Source of the DNA: Antilocapra americana
Taxonomy: Eukaryota > Chordata > Mammalia > Artiodactyla > Antilocapridae
DNA length: 64,000 nucleotides
Direction: 5' to 3'
NCBI GenBank assembly: GCA_007570785.1
Contig: ML661900.1
Coordinates: forward strand, 8,021,854 to 8,085,853
Numbering within the stretch: the first letter of the stretch is position 1; the number at the start of each line of letters is the position of its first letter. Positions 45,546-58,060 of this stretch are shown here, in pieces. The notes under the pieces were generated by a model that saw only the letters and a program-made list of their open reading frames with translations, did no database searches and was not told the DNA's origin. A program made the position numbers and the translations under genes.

Positions 45546-48154
45546 TACAACTCTTCCTTGAAATTGAATACAATTGTTTAATAGCTCACTCAGCATGGCC
45601 TTCTAAATTTAGAACTGGTTACCAAGTTACTGTCAGTCCTCTCTTCTCCAAGTTGAGTCTCTACTTTTTGTAACTGGGACTCTAGTTGTGAATTATTAGG
45701 CAGTTCTGAAGAAAAACTTCTTTGGAATTTTTCTATATCACACTTCAGTGTTGCTGAGTTATTTTAATGTGTCATTTAAAATAAATCAAGGTTGATGTGT
45801 AGTAGGACAGAAAAAGACAATCACTCACAAGGTATTTCGGAGGCAAGTGCTAGAAGAGAGATGGAGTGTGCCACTGGAAATGGCTGGACCAAGGCAGTTC
45901 AGGAGGCAACTGGAGCCACTGGGCTCACAGGGTGGAAATTAGTCTAAACTCCAGAGGCTGTGTGCAAGCTCTTTGGGATTTCACAGTAAATTCCTTATCA
46001 TGTATCAATATCACACTCATGACAATGACTCAGTGGGGATGTATTTTTACATAGGATATCCTTATGAATTGTCCCAAAGGGAACGGGAATGCAGTAAAAT
46101 GGAACACTGAATTCTGACCCGGTGTCCTTTTATTCCCAAATTTGCATCTCCACTGAAACCTAAGCCAAATGGATTCTGGAAGGGAGTTCCTTTTTATATG
46201 ACTAACCTACCAAAACAATAAACATAATTTTTAAAACCAGAACCTGATGGTTTTTACATCTGGGAATGTTCTTAGGAAGTAGATACGTTTCATATCACTG
46301 TTTTCAAGGTTTACTTGTCCAAACCCTTATACTATTCTTAAATACTGTATTCAGAAGGGCAGACCTGCTATAACCACAATGAAGAGAAGGCAGCTATTTC
46401 CCCTCAGTTCTTCCACTTGACTTCAGTGGTCTGTTTTATATTCTCAGGCCTCCACATCAGTGACTACAGTAATTGTCTGTACTGTCACGGTGAGTGTGGT
46501 TCAAAGCTGATTCTGGGCGGCTATTGTGTAGTGTGACCAGGTGGTCCAGTTTGCTGGGGAAGTCCCAGCCCCAGGTTTTGCAGCACTGCTAATTGCTCAT
46601 CGCCCACCCTGTGACTTGTGGAGTTGGACTGGTTTGGACAATAAATTATACAGTCTTTGATTAACGTAGTCTCTTCCCTCTCCTACAGTGTGACGGCCTC
46701 CTGTGTGAGTCCAGACCTGTGACTGAGGGGAAGGACCACAGTAGGTCCTTTGATTACTTGAGTAGCTTCTGTCTGGCACCCAGCTCTCTTCTCCTCTTTG
46801 CTTTTCAGCAGAATCAGCTGAGTCTGGATACAGGACCCATGCTTGTGATTGGTTCTCTCCACTGCCTGTGTTCTTAGTTGAAGAGAGTGCAAAGGAATAA
46901 AATTAGAACAGAAGCTTGGTAAGTGGAGGTAAAGAAAGTGGGGAAGGGGCGGGTGGTGGAAAGATCTGAAAGAGGAAATGAAGTAAGAGTAGAGCCCTCA
47001 AGACACATATGAGTAGGCACCCTGTGAAAGAGGTGAACAACACTGTTGTTTTTCCAAGGTCTCCTCACTGTCATTTCTCTAAGGACTTCCATCCCCATAC
47101 CTCCCCAATCAGATACAAGCTGGTTGTCACCTGCCCCAACAGTTGGATTTTCTGTGAAGTCTTTGGTGCCAGGATGCTTACTTACTTTGGGCCCTTTCTC
47201 TTGTTTTAAATTCTTCCTCAGATTCTATTTATTCAAATCTCTGCCTTCATTAAGGTCAACAGGATAAATTAATTGGCATAAATAGAAAAGCTTAATGTGG
47301 TTTTTCCAATAAACTTGCATTTTTCAGAAGAGACCATAAATGTCAAGAGTGTGTTATACAGGCAGAAAAAAGGGAAGAGATATTTTGGATCAGTGGACTG
47401 TTAAACTCTTTAATTTATACCCAAAGGCCTCTGCATGCTCCACATACTATAGGATAACCTCTTACTCAGGGTCCCTCCTCGCCCTGAGTCTGCACCCACA
47501 GAGTTGTGACTAGTGTTTCATACTGTCTGTTGGCTTTTGAAAGTGGGAAATTGCTTCTAAAAACATAGATAATTCAAATTGTTACTATCCTGTTTCAAAG
47601 TGTAAAGGTCATTCTGACCCCCCAATCTGTCTCGCTTTGGAAAGTGCAATCACTCTTCTCAATGTGCACCTGGGTCTTCTCAGTGTGTGCGCCTTAGGAG
47701 GGAGTACAGCTTGGCTAGTATTATTGTAAGGCTGATTGCGAAATGATCTTAGTGTAGGGATTGATACAGTAATGTTCATGATCTTTTTCTTTATAATTTC
47801 TGGTCTCTGAACATAAGAACACTATCTGTAGAGTTTTTCTTTTCAGACTATCAGTCATTTCTTTTCTGGATTATAATGTGCTTTAATTGGTCTTAAAACA
47901 GGTTTCTTTTATAGAAGCATTATGTATTAAAGTGAACTTTTCCCCCAGGCAGATTTATGGACACAGTATGGATTACTGGGAAGCAAACTTGGCTGAAGAT
48001 CAGGAGGTATGAATTCCAGTCACAACTCAGGCACGTGGTTGCCATGTGATCACTACTAACTGATCTAACAACAACAACAACAACCAAAAAAAGGCCTACT
48101 TTAGCTGGCCTCTTCCCCATCTACTAATCCCATCTCCATCGCATTTTCCTACAG
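45546..48154. other. 2.6 kb of mostly unique DNA
   Basis: No young repeat. 47985-48050 (gaggtatgaattccagtcac) could be a worn sense MIR. An (AAC)n run lies at 48068-48084. Opposite-strand frames around 46600-47270 overlap and carry no protein signature. Confidence 0.4.
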
Positions 48155-48190
48155 ACACGTGTGTGCTTAGTTGCTCAGTCATGTCTGACC
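48155..48190 (-). mobile_element. Stub of a Bov SINE 3' tail
   Basis: gtgcttagttgctcagtcat then gtctgaccctgcaa is the antisense Bov-A tail. It stops where copy B of the shared segment begins. Confidence 0.7.
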
Positions 48191-48203
48191 CTGCAATCTT
48201 CTG

Positions 48204-48334
48204 GAAAATTTTCACACAAAGATTGTAGGTCCCCTCTCTTCCTGCAACACTCAGAAAAGTAAAGCAGAAAGAGATGTTCAATAAGTGTTCCTTTTATATT
48301 AGCTTACGACTGATTAAGGGCTAATATGACACGA
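48204..48334 (+). repeat. 130-bp segment shared with 36575-36703 (copy B)
   Basis: gaaaattttcacacaaagat, ctctcttcctgcaacactca, aaagcagaaagagatgttca and gggctaatatgacac line up with copy A. It lies between two antisense Bov SINE pieces. Confidence 0.6.
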
Positions 48335-48335
48335 G

Positions 48336-48499
48336 GTGTTAATCACTCAGTTGTGTGGGATTTTTCAGACAAGAATACTGGAATGGGTTGCCATCTCCTC
48401 CTTTATGGGATCTTCCCAACCCAGGGATCGAACTTGCTTCTCCTGTTTCTCCTGAACTGCAGGCAGATTCTTTATCTGCTGAGCCATCAGGAAAGCCCA
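48336..48499 (-). mobile_element. Bov-tA SINE, internally deleted
   Basis: Antisense: a short tail (aatcactcagttgtgtggga) jumps straight to tttttcagacaagaatactg, missing the usual gactctttgtgacccc block. The head is intact, with ccagggatcgaacttgcttc and the end gccatcaggaaagccc. With the stub at 48155 it may be one SINE split by copy B, or two SINEs. Confidence 0.88.
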
Positions 48500-48570
48500 T
48501 CATATAGTTAACTGTTATTATGTCAAGTATCGCAGTATAGTATAATCTTTGCTTTCTTTTTGTTTCCTCC

Positions 48571-48672
48571 AAAGTGAGGACAAGACCTGTTTCTTATCTT
48601 AATAAATCTAAGACTCATCCCAATTCCAGGCATATTACGGGCATGTAACATTTACTGAATCAAAGAATGAAA
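48571..48672 (+). mobile_element. L2 LINE 3' end
   Basis: gtgaggacaagacctgtttc, tcccaattccaggcatatta, and gtaacatttactgaatcaaa then gaatga give the L2 3' layout. Confidence 0.45.
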
Positions 48673-48781
48673 ATCACAGGCAAAAATAAGCAGTCTCTGC
48701 TCTTCATTTCTGACCTCACCAACAGATAGGGAATAACTAGGCTCTGGTTCTTCTTAACTCACAGGGAAGCCTGAAAAGAAG

Positions 48782-48902
48782 GTCTTGCCTTCTTCTTTTA
48801 AAAAAAATTTTTAATTGGAGAAAAATTGCTTTACAATGTCATGTTGCCTTCCCTGGTGGCTCAAGCAGCAAAGAATCGGCCTGCCAATGCAAGTCTTGCC
48901 TT
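48782..48902 (-). mobile_element. Chimeric L1 3'-end / SINE-head micro-insertion with 10-bp target duplication
   Basis: gtcttgcctt is repeated exactly at 48782-48791 and 48893-48902. The 101-bp insert reads, on the minus strand, as an antisense Bov-tA head (from 48892 to about 48847), then the end of an artiodactyl L1 (caacatgacattgtaaagca), then an A/T-rich tail. Both parts share one target duplication, so they probably inserted together. Confidence 0.65.
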
Positions 48903-49255
48903 TTAAAAAGGTACCTTCTCTAACTCCCCTCTCTAAACTTACTGCTCTCCATCTCTGTCCCATGTCATTATTTCTTTACCCTGTTTTATTTTCTTCATAG
49001 TTTATTTTTTTTTTTACTCCACCCTGGAATGTTAGCTCTATCAGTCAGGTACCTTATCTTTCTTGTTCCACTTAGAAACTGTTGTGCCTTTTAGAGGGGA
49101 TTCCCTGGCAGCTCAGAAGGTAAAGAATCTGCCTGCAATGTGTGAGACTTGGGTTCCGTCTGTGGGTCGGGGAGATCTCCTGGAGAAGGGAATGGTCACC
49201 CACTGCTTTTAGAAAGACAAAAACCGATGCTGAATAAATACTTAAATAAATAATG
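48903..49255 (+). mobile_element. L2 LINE 3' region, split by a SINE head
   Basis: ggtaccttctctaactcccc, ctttaccctgttttattttc, ccctggaatgttagctctat and, after the interruption at 49096-49203, gatgctgaataaatacttaa follow the L2 3' region in order. Confidence 0.55.
49085..49213 (+). mobile_element. Bov-tA tRNA-like head only, with target-duplication-like flanks
   Basis: The body 49096-49203 contains the head (gggattccctggcagctcag, gggttccgtctgtgggtcgg) and only the first ~25 bp of the Bov-A module (ctggagaagggaatggtcac). The flanks tgccttttaga (49085-49095) and tgcttttaga (49204-49213) differ by one base. The missing 3' tail is the same part missing at 35859. Confidence 0.8.
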
Positions 49256-49259
49256 AACT

Positions 49260-50297
49260 TGGATGTGTGACACTGGGGAGACCCTTAATGCAATAAAAGT
49301 AAATGCTCTGCATTTTTATGTGACAAAATTACTATGAAAATATAAGATACTTTACCATCCTTACTCTACTTTGAGACTTCTCCCTTGTTTGTAATGGAAA
49401 AAAGACTTATTTGATGCTAATTTTTATCTCATTTAAATAAGTTTTGTTACTATCCTTCCTTTGAAAGGATTATAAACTTTAAAAAAATGCAACTCATTTT
49501 CTTGAAATTTCTCACTCAGATCCTTTCTCAAGGGACTAAGGAATATCTCCCGAATCACTTTTTTCAAAGTTGGAAGATGACATTTAATACAAAAAATATA
49601 AGTTTGAACTTCAGGAATTAAACATATTTTTATCCAGTATATGGATCTCCCAGCTTGACCCAAGAGTAACAAGCACTGTGGCGTGAAGGTAGCCCAGGAA
49701 ATAACAGGGGGGTGGTGGTGCTTTTGTTTCTTTAAGGTCGACGTTTTGTGAATCTGAATGTGAACTCGCACATAATTTGCAGAATCATCACTGTGTACTC
49801 TGTTCTAACAGCAGATTTTTAGAACTGGGCCATTAGTGTAAAAACTTACCATCCTAGCTGTGCGTTGACTCGATGCTACCTTCAAGTAGTGCTTGTCCCA
49901 GTCATTTCTCATGTTTATTTTCACACCTGACCAACAAGGATGTTGTTGAGAAATATATGAACATGAATATCACAATTATACCCACATAGTTTTATGAGTT
50001 GATCATCTTCATACTTAGGCAAAGAACCACTGTATCTATCTGTGTATAATGTGAACTGCAAACAATGTCTACAGGGGGCAGAAGTTTAGTATTAGTTTTG
50101 CTGCATGAGTTAATTTTATATAGTAATTTTATAGCAACGTCCAGTGTCTACCCCCAGAAAATAAGAGTCATTACAAAACTTTTATCTATGGATTTGATTA
50201 GGTTGTTTAAATTCAACCAGGGAACTTCATCCTATCACACTTCACCTTATCATTCAGCAAAAAACAAAAACAAAAAACCAAACTTTTAAGACCAAGA
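49260..50297. other. Unique AT-rich DNA, nothing recognised
   Basis: A 112-codon minus frame at 49433-49771 shows no domain. No repeat family is visible. Confidence 0.4.
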
Positions 50298-50523
50298 TGA
50301 GGGAAAAAGGGTTTCCATGGTAGCTCAGACAGTAAAGAATCAGCTTGCAAGCAGGAGACCTGGGTTCCACCCCTGGGTCGGGAAGACACCCTGGAAAAGG
50401 GAATGGCTACCCACTCCAGTATCCTTGCCTGGAGAATCTCCATGGACAGAGGAACGTGGTAGGCTACAGCCCATGAGGTCGCAGAGATGGACACGACTGA
50501 GTGGCTAACAACACTGAGGGAAA
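50298..50523 (+). mobile_element. Bov-tA SINE with exact 9-bp target duplication
   Basis: tgagggaaa flanks the element at 50298-50306 and 50515-50523. The body has ggtttccatggtagctcaga, B box gggttccacccctgggtcgg, Bov-A part ggctacccactccagtatcc, and end ggacacgactgagtggctaa. Confidence 0.95.
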
Positions 50524-52748
50524 TACAGGTAAAGCCAGACCTCAACCAGTCACACTTCTTTGAGTCAGCTGCAGTGTCCCCAGATGTGGGCTTCTTTAAT
50601 GAAAAAGGAAAAAAAAACTTAAATCAATATTTAATAAAGCGCCTACAATACATTTCTCACCTTTCATGTCTTAATTTACTTAATTGAGCTATTTGAAGTA
50701 TGTAACATCAAATGGTCATTAAATTTTTACTATGTCAATGGTGGATATTTACTCATTTCTTTAAAGTCAGGTCTCTATAATGAATAATATTTAAAACATA
50801 ACCCAGGCACACTTTAACTTACCTTCTCAGATTCTGGATTATTTTTGAGAGCTGCTAAGCTGGGTAGACACCAAACAGGTTAAGATTTTAACACATTACG
50901 CATTTAAATGTTATCACCACTGTTGCTGCATCATGTGGCATATATTCTGCATACACTAAAAGTTACCTGACCTTCATAGGGGTCTGAGCTTAATTATCAG
51001 GCATTCAGCATATACGCTGTCAGAATTTCAGATAAAATACATTGATTCATATTTTAAATTACTATTTTTTGCCCTTTAGAGAAATAAAGGAAAATTATTT
51101 TTGAGCCATACTATGTAACAGAATGTGAGGATAGGTATAGGTATAGGGATTTAAGTTAGTTGACATTCATGTTATGATATATACAATGTAATTTTGTTTT
51201 TACTTTTCATTTCAAAGTTAAAAAAACCTATGATAATTTATAAAAGTGGTAAAAAGCAATTTCTCTCTAGTTTTTTTTTTTTTATCATCTTTCTTGGTTA
51301 TGCTGAAAGCCAAGATGCCAAAATTCCTAATATTTAGAAACTGAAATAACTTTATCAATTTAGCAGTGAAATTTGTGAACAGGTCAGGAGAAATAGTCTT
51401 CATTCTAAATTTTGGAATGATAAAAGTAAATCAAGGTTACCTATTATCTGATGAATACAGAAACTTATTCATTCCAGGCTTAAATGTTGGGGGAAAAGGT
51501 GGGCTCTATGGGGTTATTTGTATTTATTTTTTCAGATAATTTCTGATTTTTATACTGAGGCTAATCTGCAAAAAACATTCATATTTGTTCATTTTGTCCC
51601 TCTGATATTTCAAGTTTCAATAGTACAAGTCAATTCATAAACAAAAATTTCATTCTTTTCTAATTCAAGGCTTTTCTCTAAAAACAGTATAAAACTGAGA
51701 GCAGTGCATCAATGTGAGAGAAGCAAATTCATGGACTAGATTTGAAAATATATAGTTTTTTTGTATGATGCTTTAAAAGTCTGTTGTGTATATTTTAAAA
51801 TTTCCCATTGTTGAATTCACATATAAAGGGTGGGCTATGAGGAGTCAAACGAGATAACTGCTTGGGGGTGTTTCAGTCTTTGTACAGTAAAACACAAATG
51901 TGTGGTGACACTGTCACCATCTTTGCCGTCTGCTTCCCCGTGGGGTCATCTTCAGCCTTCTCACTGCCCACAGTGTAGAGCTGCTGTTTCACTCAATATG
52001 CCAGGCCCATACTTCATATTTTGCACGTACCTAATTTTCCCTAGTGAATGTTCACATCATTTTCAGACAGAGAAGTTAGAGAAAATTAGACAGCAAAAAA
52101 ATAAAGCTGGATCATTGTTTTTTTTTAATGTAAGATGTTTCCTAACATCTTATAGTAACCAACTTGACATGTAATTTTAATATAGTTGGCAAATAAAAAT
52201 AAAACATTTTCCCTAGACCAGCAAACATAGACTTTTGAATTGAAATACAATTCTCCACTTAAGCCTTAGAAGTAAAACATATCACTCATGAGCAAGGAAA
52301 TTGTCTCTAAACTTTATATTGAGAATTTCCATTTTAAACAATCAAAGACTGAGTCAGAAAAGGGTTATGAATCACAAATTAAGTAATTCCCTCCCATAAC
52401 ATCAAAATCACTTCTCCCTTTGGCAATCGTGAATAAAATTTCAGCAGAGTTAAAAAATGTTTCCCCTTCAGAATTAGTTGTTAAAAATATTTGGTACAAT
52501 AATCCTATGGCACTGGGTAAAGTCTGTAGACTATTGATAATTTCTGATAAAATAAGCTTTCTTTTATTTAGGGTCACTATTTGTCATTCATTTTTACTGC
52601 ACTTAGACTCTTTATTAGAATTTCATACTCCATTCTATAATTCATTCTTTAAATTATGCTTCAGAACTATCTTTGTTGGTCATGATAACAAGAGTTAGTC
52701 ACTGTATTACATTCATGGCATTAAGAAATCATTTTAAAGTGCTGATTT
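50524..52748. other. Unique AT-rich DNA
   Basis: 2.2 kb without a recognised repeat. Frames up to 114 codons (51830-52174) have no protein signature. Confidence 0.4.
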
Positions 52749-52860
52749 AAAACATCTAGGTTCTATCAGCTATATGCACTTCATTGAACCGCAGAAAGAA
52801 ACACGACATTGTAAAGCAATTATATTGCAATAAATAAATAAATAAAACATCAAGGTTCTA
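52749..52860 (+). mobile_element. 78-bp L1 3'-end micro-insertion with 17-bp target duplication
   Basis: aaaacatctaggttcta (52749-52765) and aaaacatcaaggttcta (52844-52860) differ by one base. Between them is the end of an artiodactyl L1 (agaaacacgacattgtaaag, caattatattgcaataaata) with an (AAAT)n tail. Extreme 5' truncation; no coding content. Confidence 0.85.
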
Positions 52861-55800
52861 GGATATTCATTTTCTTATTTTATCTTTTAGTGAATAGAAT
52901 CACCTACAAAAAATGATTAAGATGATCACCGTTGCTTGTCACACACTAAAACTAGTAACAAGGCCAAATAAAGGATACTTCATAGTTAAATTCAAGAATG
53001 ATTCATTTCCCTTCTTTCCCTATTACTTGAATCTTCATAGACTTCTTAAAGATTTTTTTTGCCATTTAAAAAACAGTGTATTTTGAACGTTAAACACAAC
53101 ATTCAATTTAATGCTTTCAAGACCATAGCAAGCAAAATTTTCTGAGATTACCATTGCCAATATTTCAATTTGACAAAAACAAAAACCTGCTCAATTTTAA
53201 AATCCTATTGTTTTCAAGTATTAAGAGTTGTTAACATTGCCTTAGCTTAGTTTGGATATCCATCTTGCACTTTGCTCCTACTCCCAGTATTTGCTTCTTT
53301 TCCACTATAGATGGTCTTAGGAAATATTTTAAAGGAAGCAAATATACTTTTATCCTAGTTAGGCTCTTATGTAATACATTACACTGAATATCATTTGGTT
53401 AACCTCTATAAAGTATTTAAATATATCCTTTACAATGAATAACTCTTGCCCAGAGTAGAAAAACAATTCTGTGGCCTTGAGTTTTCATTTTGAATTCCTT
53501 TCCAAAATATCCTCAGACCATGTAGCTTTTGTAATTATCCAAGAAGCTAGTAATATATTATGTTCACAGTAAAATTAAACACACTCAAGCAGAAAAAAAG
53601 CACTGAGTCATGTTTTAAGTCTTTGCCTGTACACTAAATGATATGCATGCTGATGATAGCTTCTTAGCCAAATATGGGAGTTGAGCTTAAGAGCCAACTC
53701 CAGCAAAGTATTGATTGTTCAAACTAGGTGGGGGAATATGTTTTAAAAATACATTCTCATTAAAGTTTTAAATACCCCATAACCAATAATATCACTAAAA
53801 TGACAGATACTTCAAGGATTCAGAGGCCCACTTAATATTAACTGCAGTGTCAATTTTTCCTGTGGGATTGTCCAAATTACCTTTTGTTTTCTGTTTCTAC
53901 TCTGGTGAAGAAACCCAACCATAACATTTAAATTCTAATACAGGATCTTGAACTGCCCAAGAGCTACCTTTAGTCCACTAGGGTGTGTTAAAGTTCCCAC
54001 TACGAGTAAACAGTTATGTCTGCCTTACCCTTCTCCTCAGCATTGAAAGTGAGTAAATTATCATAGCTTAAGGAAAAAACATTGGCATAAGGAAAAAAAC
54101 ATTTGATACTGCTTCTGCCATTTTCAAGAGATTGTTAGTGAAGAAAAAGTTTAAATGATGCCATGTCAAAGCACTTTGAACACTTTAGGGTACAATTATG
54201 ATCTTATTATAAAAGTGTAGGCATTTGCTGATTTATTTAAACATTAATCTTGCTATGCAAGTTGTAAATATACTCTGTGGAAGGCAGTATGGCTAAAATT
54301 ATTCCACAAAGACTGCCAAATTTCCCCTATTTTCTTTATTGTATAAACTTACCTTTGAACATTGCAGTCCTTTAAGGACCTGATTATTTCCCTGCTATCC
54401 TACAATTCTTCCACTAAGATATAGTGTCATAGTCCAGAATCTTTTCATTAGCTTTCAAGAGTTCTTTGTTACAAGCAGATATTTATTATCTTTAAAAACT
54501 TCAGATCAATTTCCTTTTACTTTTAATAAAGTATGTGCACTAGACCTTTTAAAATAGTAGTCTGTGCCATTTTATTATACACTATCTTTACTAAAGATGA
54601 AGTAATAGTAAATTTAAAAACAATATACAGGGAAATTATTTGAGATGTAAAAAGCTAAGTACTAAACACAACAAAATTTTGCTGAGATACTATTAGTCAG
54701 ATTTTATGAATATTCAACATACTAAAATTATTGAATTTACTGTTCATTATTTATTCTTTTATTTACATGATAGAGCAGCAGGGTTTTTTTTTGTGGGGGG
54801 AGGGTTATGGAAGATTTAAACTGAAATAAAACTAATTAATGGACAATCTGATAACCTTGTTGTCAGTTCACTGAATTTATTTTCTCAAGGACATCATTTG
54901 CTAATGTTCATTTAATTTCATCAGGTCTTTTATTAATTGCAAATTTTTCTCTTATATACTTACAGAATATTACAAGTTTTCAGCTGTTTCTCATTTATTC
55001 ATTGAAATTTATGGGCACAAGAAAATATATTTAAAAAGTGTTTTCCTTGAGTGTTCATAAATAGCCTCTCATGATTGTTATTAGAATTTTAATTTTATCA
55101 AATTAATAAACCAGGATTAAAAAGCCACATCTTTGTTTAATCATTTTTCCTACTCTTTGATTAATTTAGGGAACTGGTGCTGTTTGTTTTCAGTCAGTAT
55201 GAGGAATTCTATTGAATATTTAATAAAAATCTATTGTAATACCTTTATGGGGGTCACCCAGATGGAACTGTAATAAAAATGGCTGTGAGAAAACGTGTAA
55301 CATCTTTTGTGTTTGTATTGTACATAGGTACTTTTCTATGTCTAAATTTTTCAAATTGAAGTCTTTATCTTTGAATCCTTCATGCACATACTTTGTAAAG
55401 TGTATTTACAAACTTTACTAGATTCTGATTCAACATAGTTTATGAATTTCATTTTTAGATGCAATTGATAATTTACTGAAAATCTCTTGTCTCCTTGAGG
55501 TTGAATTTAGGTACTGAAAACTAGGTATTTAAAACAAACATTATCTCATTTAATCTTTACATGCTGAGGCAATTGTGACCCCATATTATCTATACACGAT
55601 ATTGGAACCTACAAAGTGCTTAGAAACAGTAGGAGTGACACTGAGATTCAAATCCCTCTTTGCCTCAAGTTCCATTCTTTCCCTCATATCATGCTTTGTC
55701 TGTGAGATTTATCTTCTCTAGCTGATCTTCTTTAAATTTTCTGATAACCTAACTATATAAGAAGAGTCACAAAATCTTTTTTCTAATTGACAACAAGCAT

Positions 55801-56526
55801 CCTGATATTTACTGCTTTTGCTTTGAGATTATAGAAATCATTTCTGTAACTCTTAAAATTCTTCCCATGTTTCACTTTGAATATCATCTATTCTAGAGAA
55901 TTAACTTCAATCCATCCTGGGCTAGATGAACAGATTGCCTAGGACAGCCTAGATTCTCCTTTAGGGCATAATACAAATTAGAAAATCTAATAAACTCATA
56001 TGATTTATATGTCTCTTCATTTGGAGAGCAAGGTAATGGTAATAATTTTAAAATATTTGAGATTAACAGTTGTATTTTTTCTTAGCAGGTCATGCTATTG
56101 ATTATTATTATTTTAGAAACAATTAATTTCCTACTATAGAAAGGACATGCTGTCCTAAAATTCTTGCCATCACTCTACAGTGCTTTACACTCTAAAGTGT
56201 AAAGCAAACAGGTTATTTTATGCAGTACTTTCAGTGATTATATATTTTTGCTTATCCTGTAGACTTATAAAGATGAATATATTATTAGTAGTGAATATGC
56301 AAAAGCTACTTCCCAACTGGAAAACAGCATCATTTGATGAAAGAGGAAATATATATATTAAAGAAATTAATCAAAGAAATAGGTATACTGGAAAATTTTA
56401 AAGCCCATTTAGTATAAGGAATGTGTGATCAAAACAATTCATTAAAGCAACTGAGCTACTTCTAGGACTTAAAATTTTAAGTGTTACAATTATTCTATAT
56501 ATAAAAAAATACAAACCTCTGTCTAT
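52861..56526. other. 3.7 kb AT-rich block free of young repeats
   Basis: No SINE, BovB or young L1. The only repeat trace is a probable antisense MIR at 55530-55680 (attatctcatttaatcttta, then gacactgagattcaaatccc). Long T and A runs and AATAAA/ATTTA motifs on both strands are expected from composition alone. Intron, intergenic DNA or a long 3' UTR are all possible, and I see no exon. Confidence 0.4.
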
Positions 56527-56722
56527 GTTAGCTGCTCTGTTGTGTCTGACTCTCTGCGACCCCTTGGTAGCCTGCAAGGTTCCTCCATCCATGGGGTTTT
56601 TCCAGACAAGAATACTGGAGTGGGTTGCCATTTCCTTCTCCAGGGAATCTTCCCAAACCAGGGATTGAACCCAGGTCTCCAACACAGCAGGCAGCTCTTT
56701 ACTGTCTGAGGCACTAGGGAAC
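56527..56722 (-). mobile_element. Bov-tA SINE
   Basis: Antisense: gctgctctgttgtgtctgac, aagaatactggagtgggttg, and the head ccagggattgaacccaggtc ending gcactagggaacc. A short deletion removes part of the ccatggactgtag block. Confidence 0.92.
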
Positions 56723-57859
56723 CAGATAAGTTAAATGTGATGATCAAATTGGATATGAGAGTTAATTTGATTGTCACATCTATTTTCAGAATCAAATAAA
56801 TAAGGAAAGATAAAATACATAAAGTGTGCATTTGATCATTAAGGAGAGTGAAAAAAAATTTAAACTATATAAAAATCAGTTTATATCAAATATGGAAAGT
56901 TTCCACATATTTTAAATTTCCTGCCTCTCAGAAAAAGAGCAAATGATAGACAAAGAATTGATATTGCAGAATTCAAAAAACTTTCCTTTACCTCTTATTC
57001 ATATTTAAAAAAACTGGTCTCTCGTAAAATGTCATTTTTGAACTTTTTTTTATAACACATAACTTGTTAATTTATAACACACTAATACTTTGATAACTTT
57101 TATACAATAATCTTTATAATTTACTAAAGGATTCAATAAATTGTAAAAAACACAACAAAATTCCTAAATATACTTGAAAATTTAGACTTCCAACAGAATA
57201 GCCAGGAAACAATGTATTAGTTCTCTCATGTATATAGAAAGAAATTGACATATCATTTCATACAACTTTCATTTATTTTACGAAATAATATGTTAACTTT
57301 GATGTGATTTTTTTTGAAATGTGTACTTTCTAAACAAATTTTAAACACTTCCTGAACACGTACTATTAATTCACTTCCACTGCCACAGGTTTAGAAGATC
57401 CAAGTAAAATTCAGAAAACTTTCCAACATTTGATCCTTCTCTAGCATGTGCATTCTTTGGTAGTTTGAGAAAATATATACTGCTTAATTTTAAAAAAATC
57501 TAACAAGTGGCAGGACTTTCCTTATTCACTCCTAGAGCAAAGTTAACCAACGATAGCACTTCAAAAGTAGCTTTTAAAGTCTGTAGTACACAGAATCTTG
57601 TGAGCACTCAAAATGAAATAAATCTTTCCTCCAGGGCCACATATCTAACCATGCACTGGACAGATTAAGAAGTACATGTTTATTACAAATAATTCTGTAT
57701 ATCCCTACCATGTTATTCCAATTGCTTGAACATGTTATTCCCACAAAATGCTTAGTTTCTCATGAAGGTTGTGGCTTTATTTCTGTACTTACTAAGGTAT
57801 CCATAAAGAAGTAACATGGAAAATAGGAGAAACATGCTTACTAGTATCTGGTGGTGGTA
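56723..57859. other. Unique AT-rich DNA, nothing recognised
   Basis: Homopolymer A and T runs only. Confidence 0.4.
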
Positions 57860-58060
57860 TATGGCTGCTAAATCATGTCTCTTTTGCAACCCCCATGGAC
57901 TGTAGTCCGCCAGGTACCTCTGTCCATGGGATTTCCCAGGCAAGCACGTTGGAGTGGGTTGCCATTTCCATCGCCAGGAGACCTTTACAACCCAGGGATT
58001 GAACCTGAGTCTCCTGCATTGGCAGGCATATTCTTAGCCGCTGAGCCACTGGGGAAGCCT
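57860..58060 (-). mobile_element. Bov-tA SINE
   Basis: Antisense: ggctgctaaatcatgtctct, caagcacgttggagtgggtt, and the head ccagggattgaacctgagtc ending gctgagccactggggaagcc. Confidence 0.92.
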
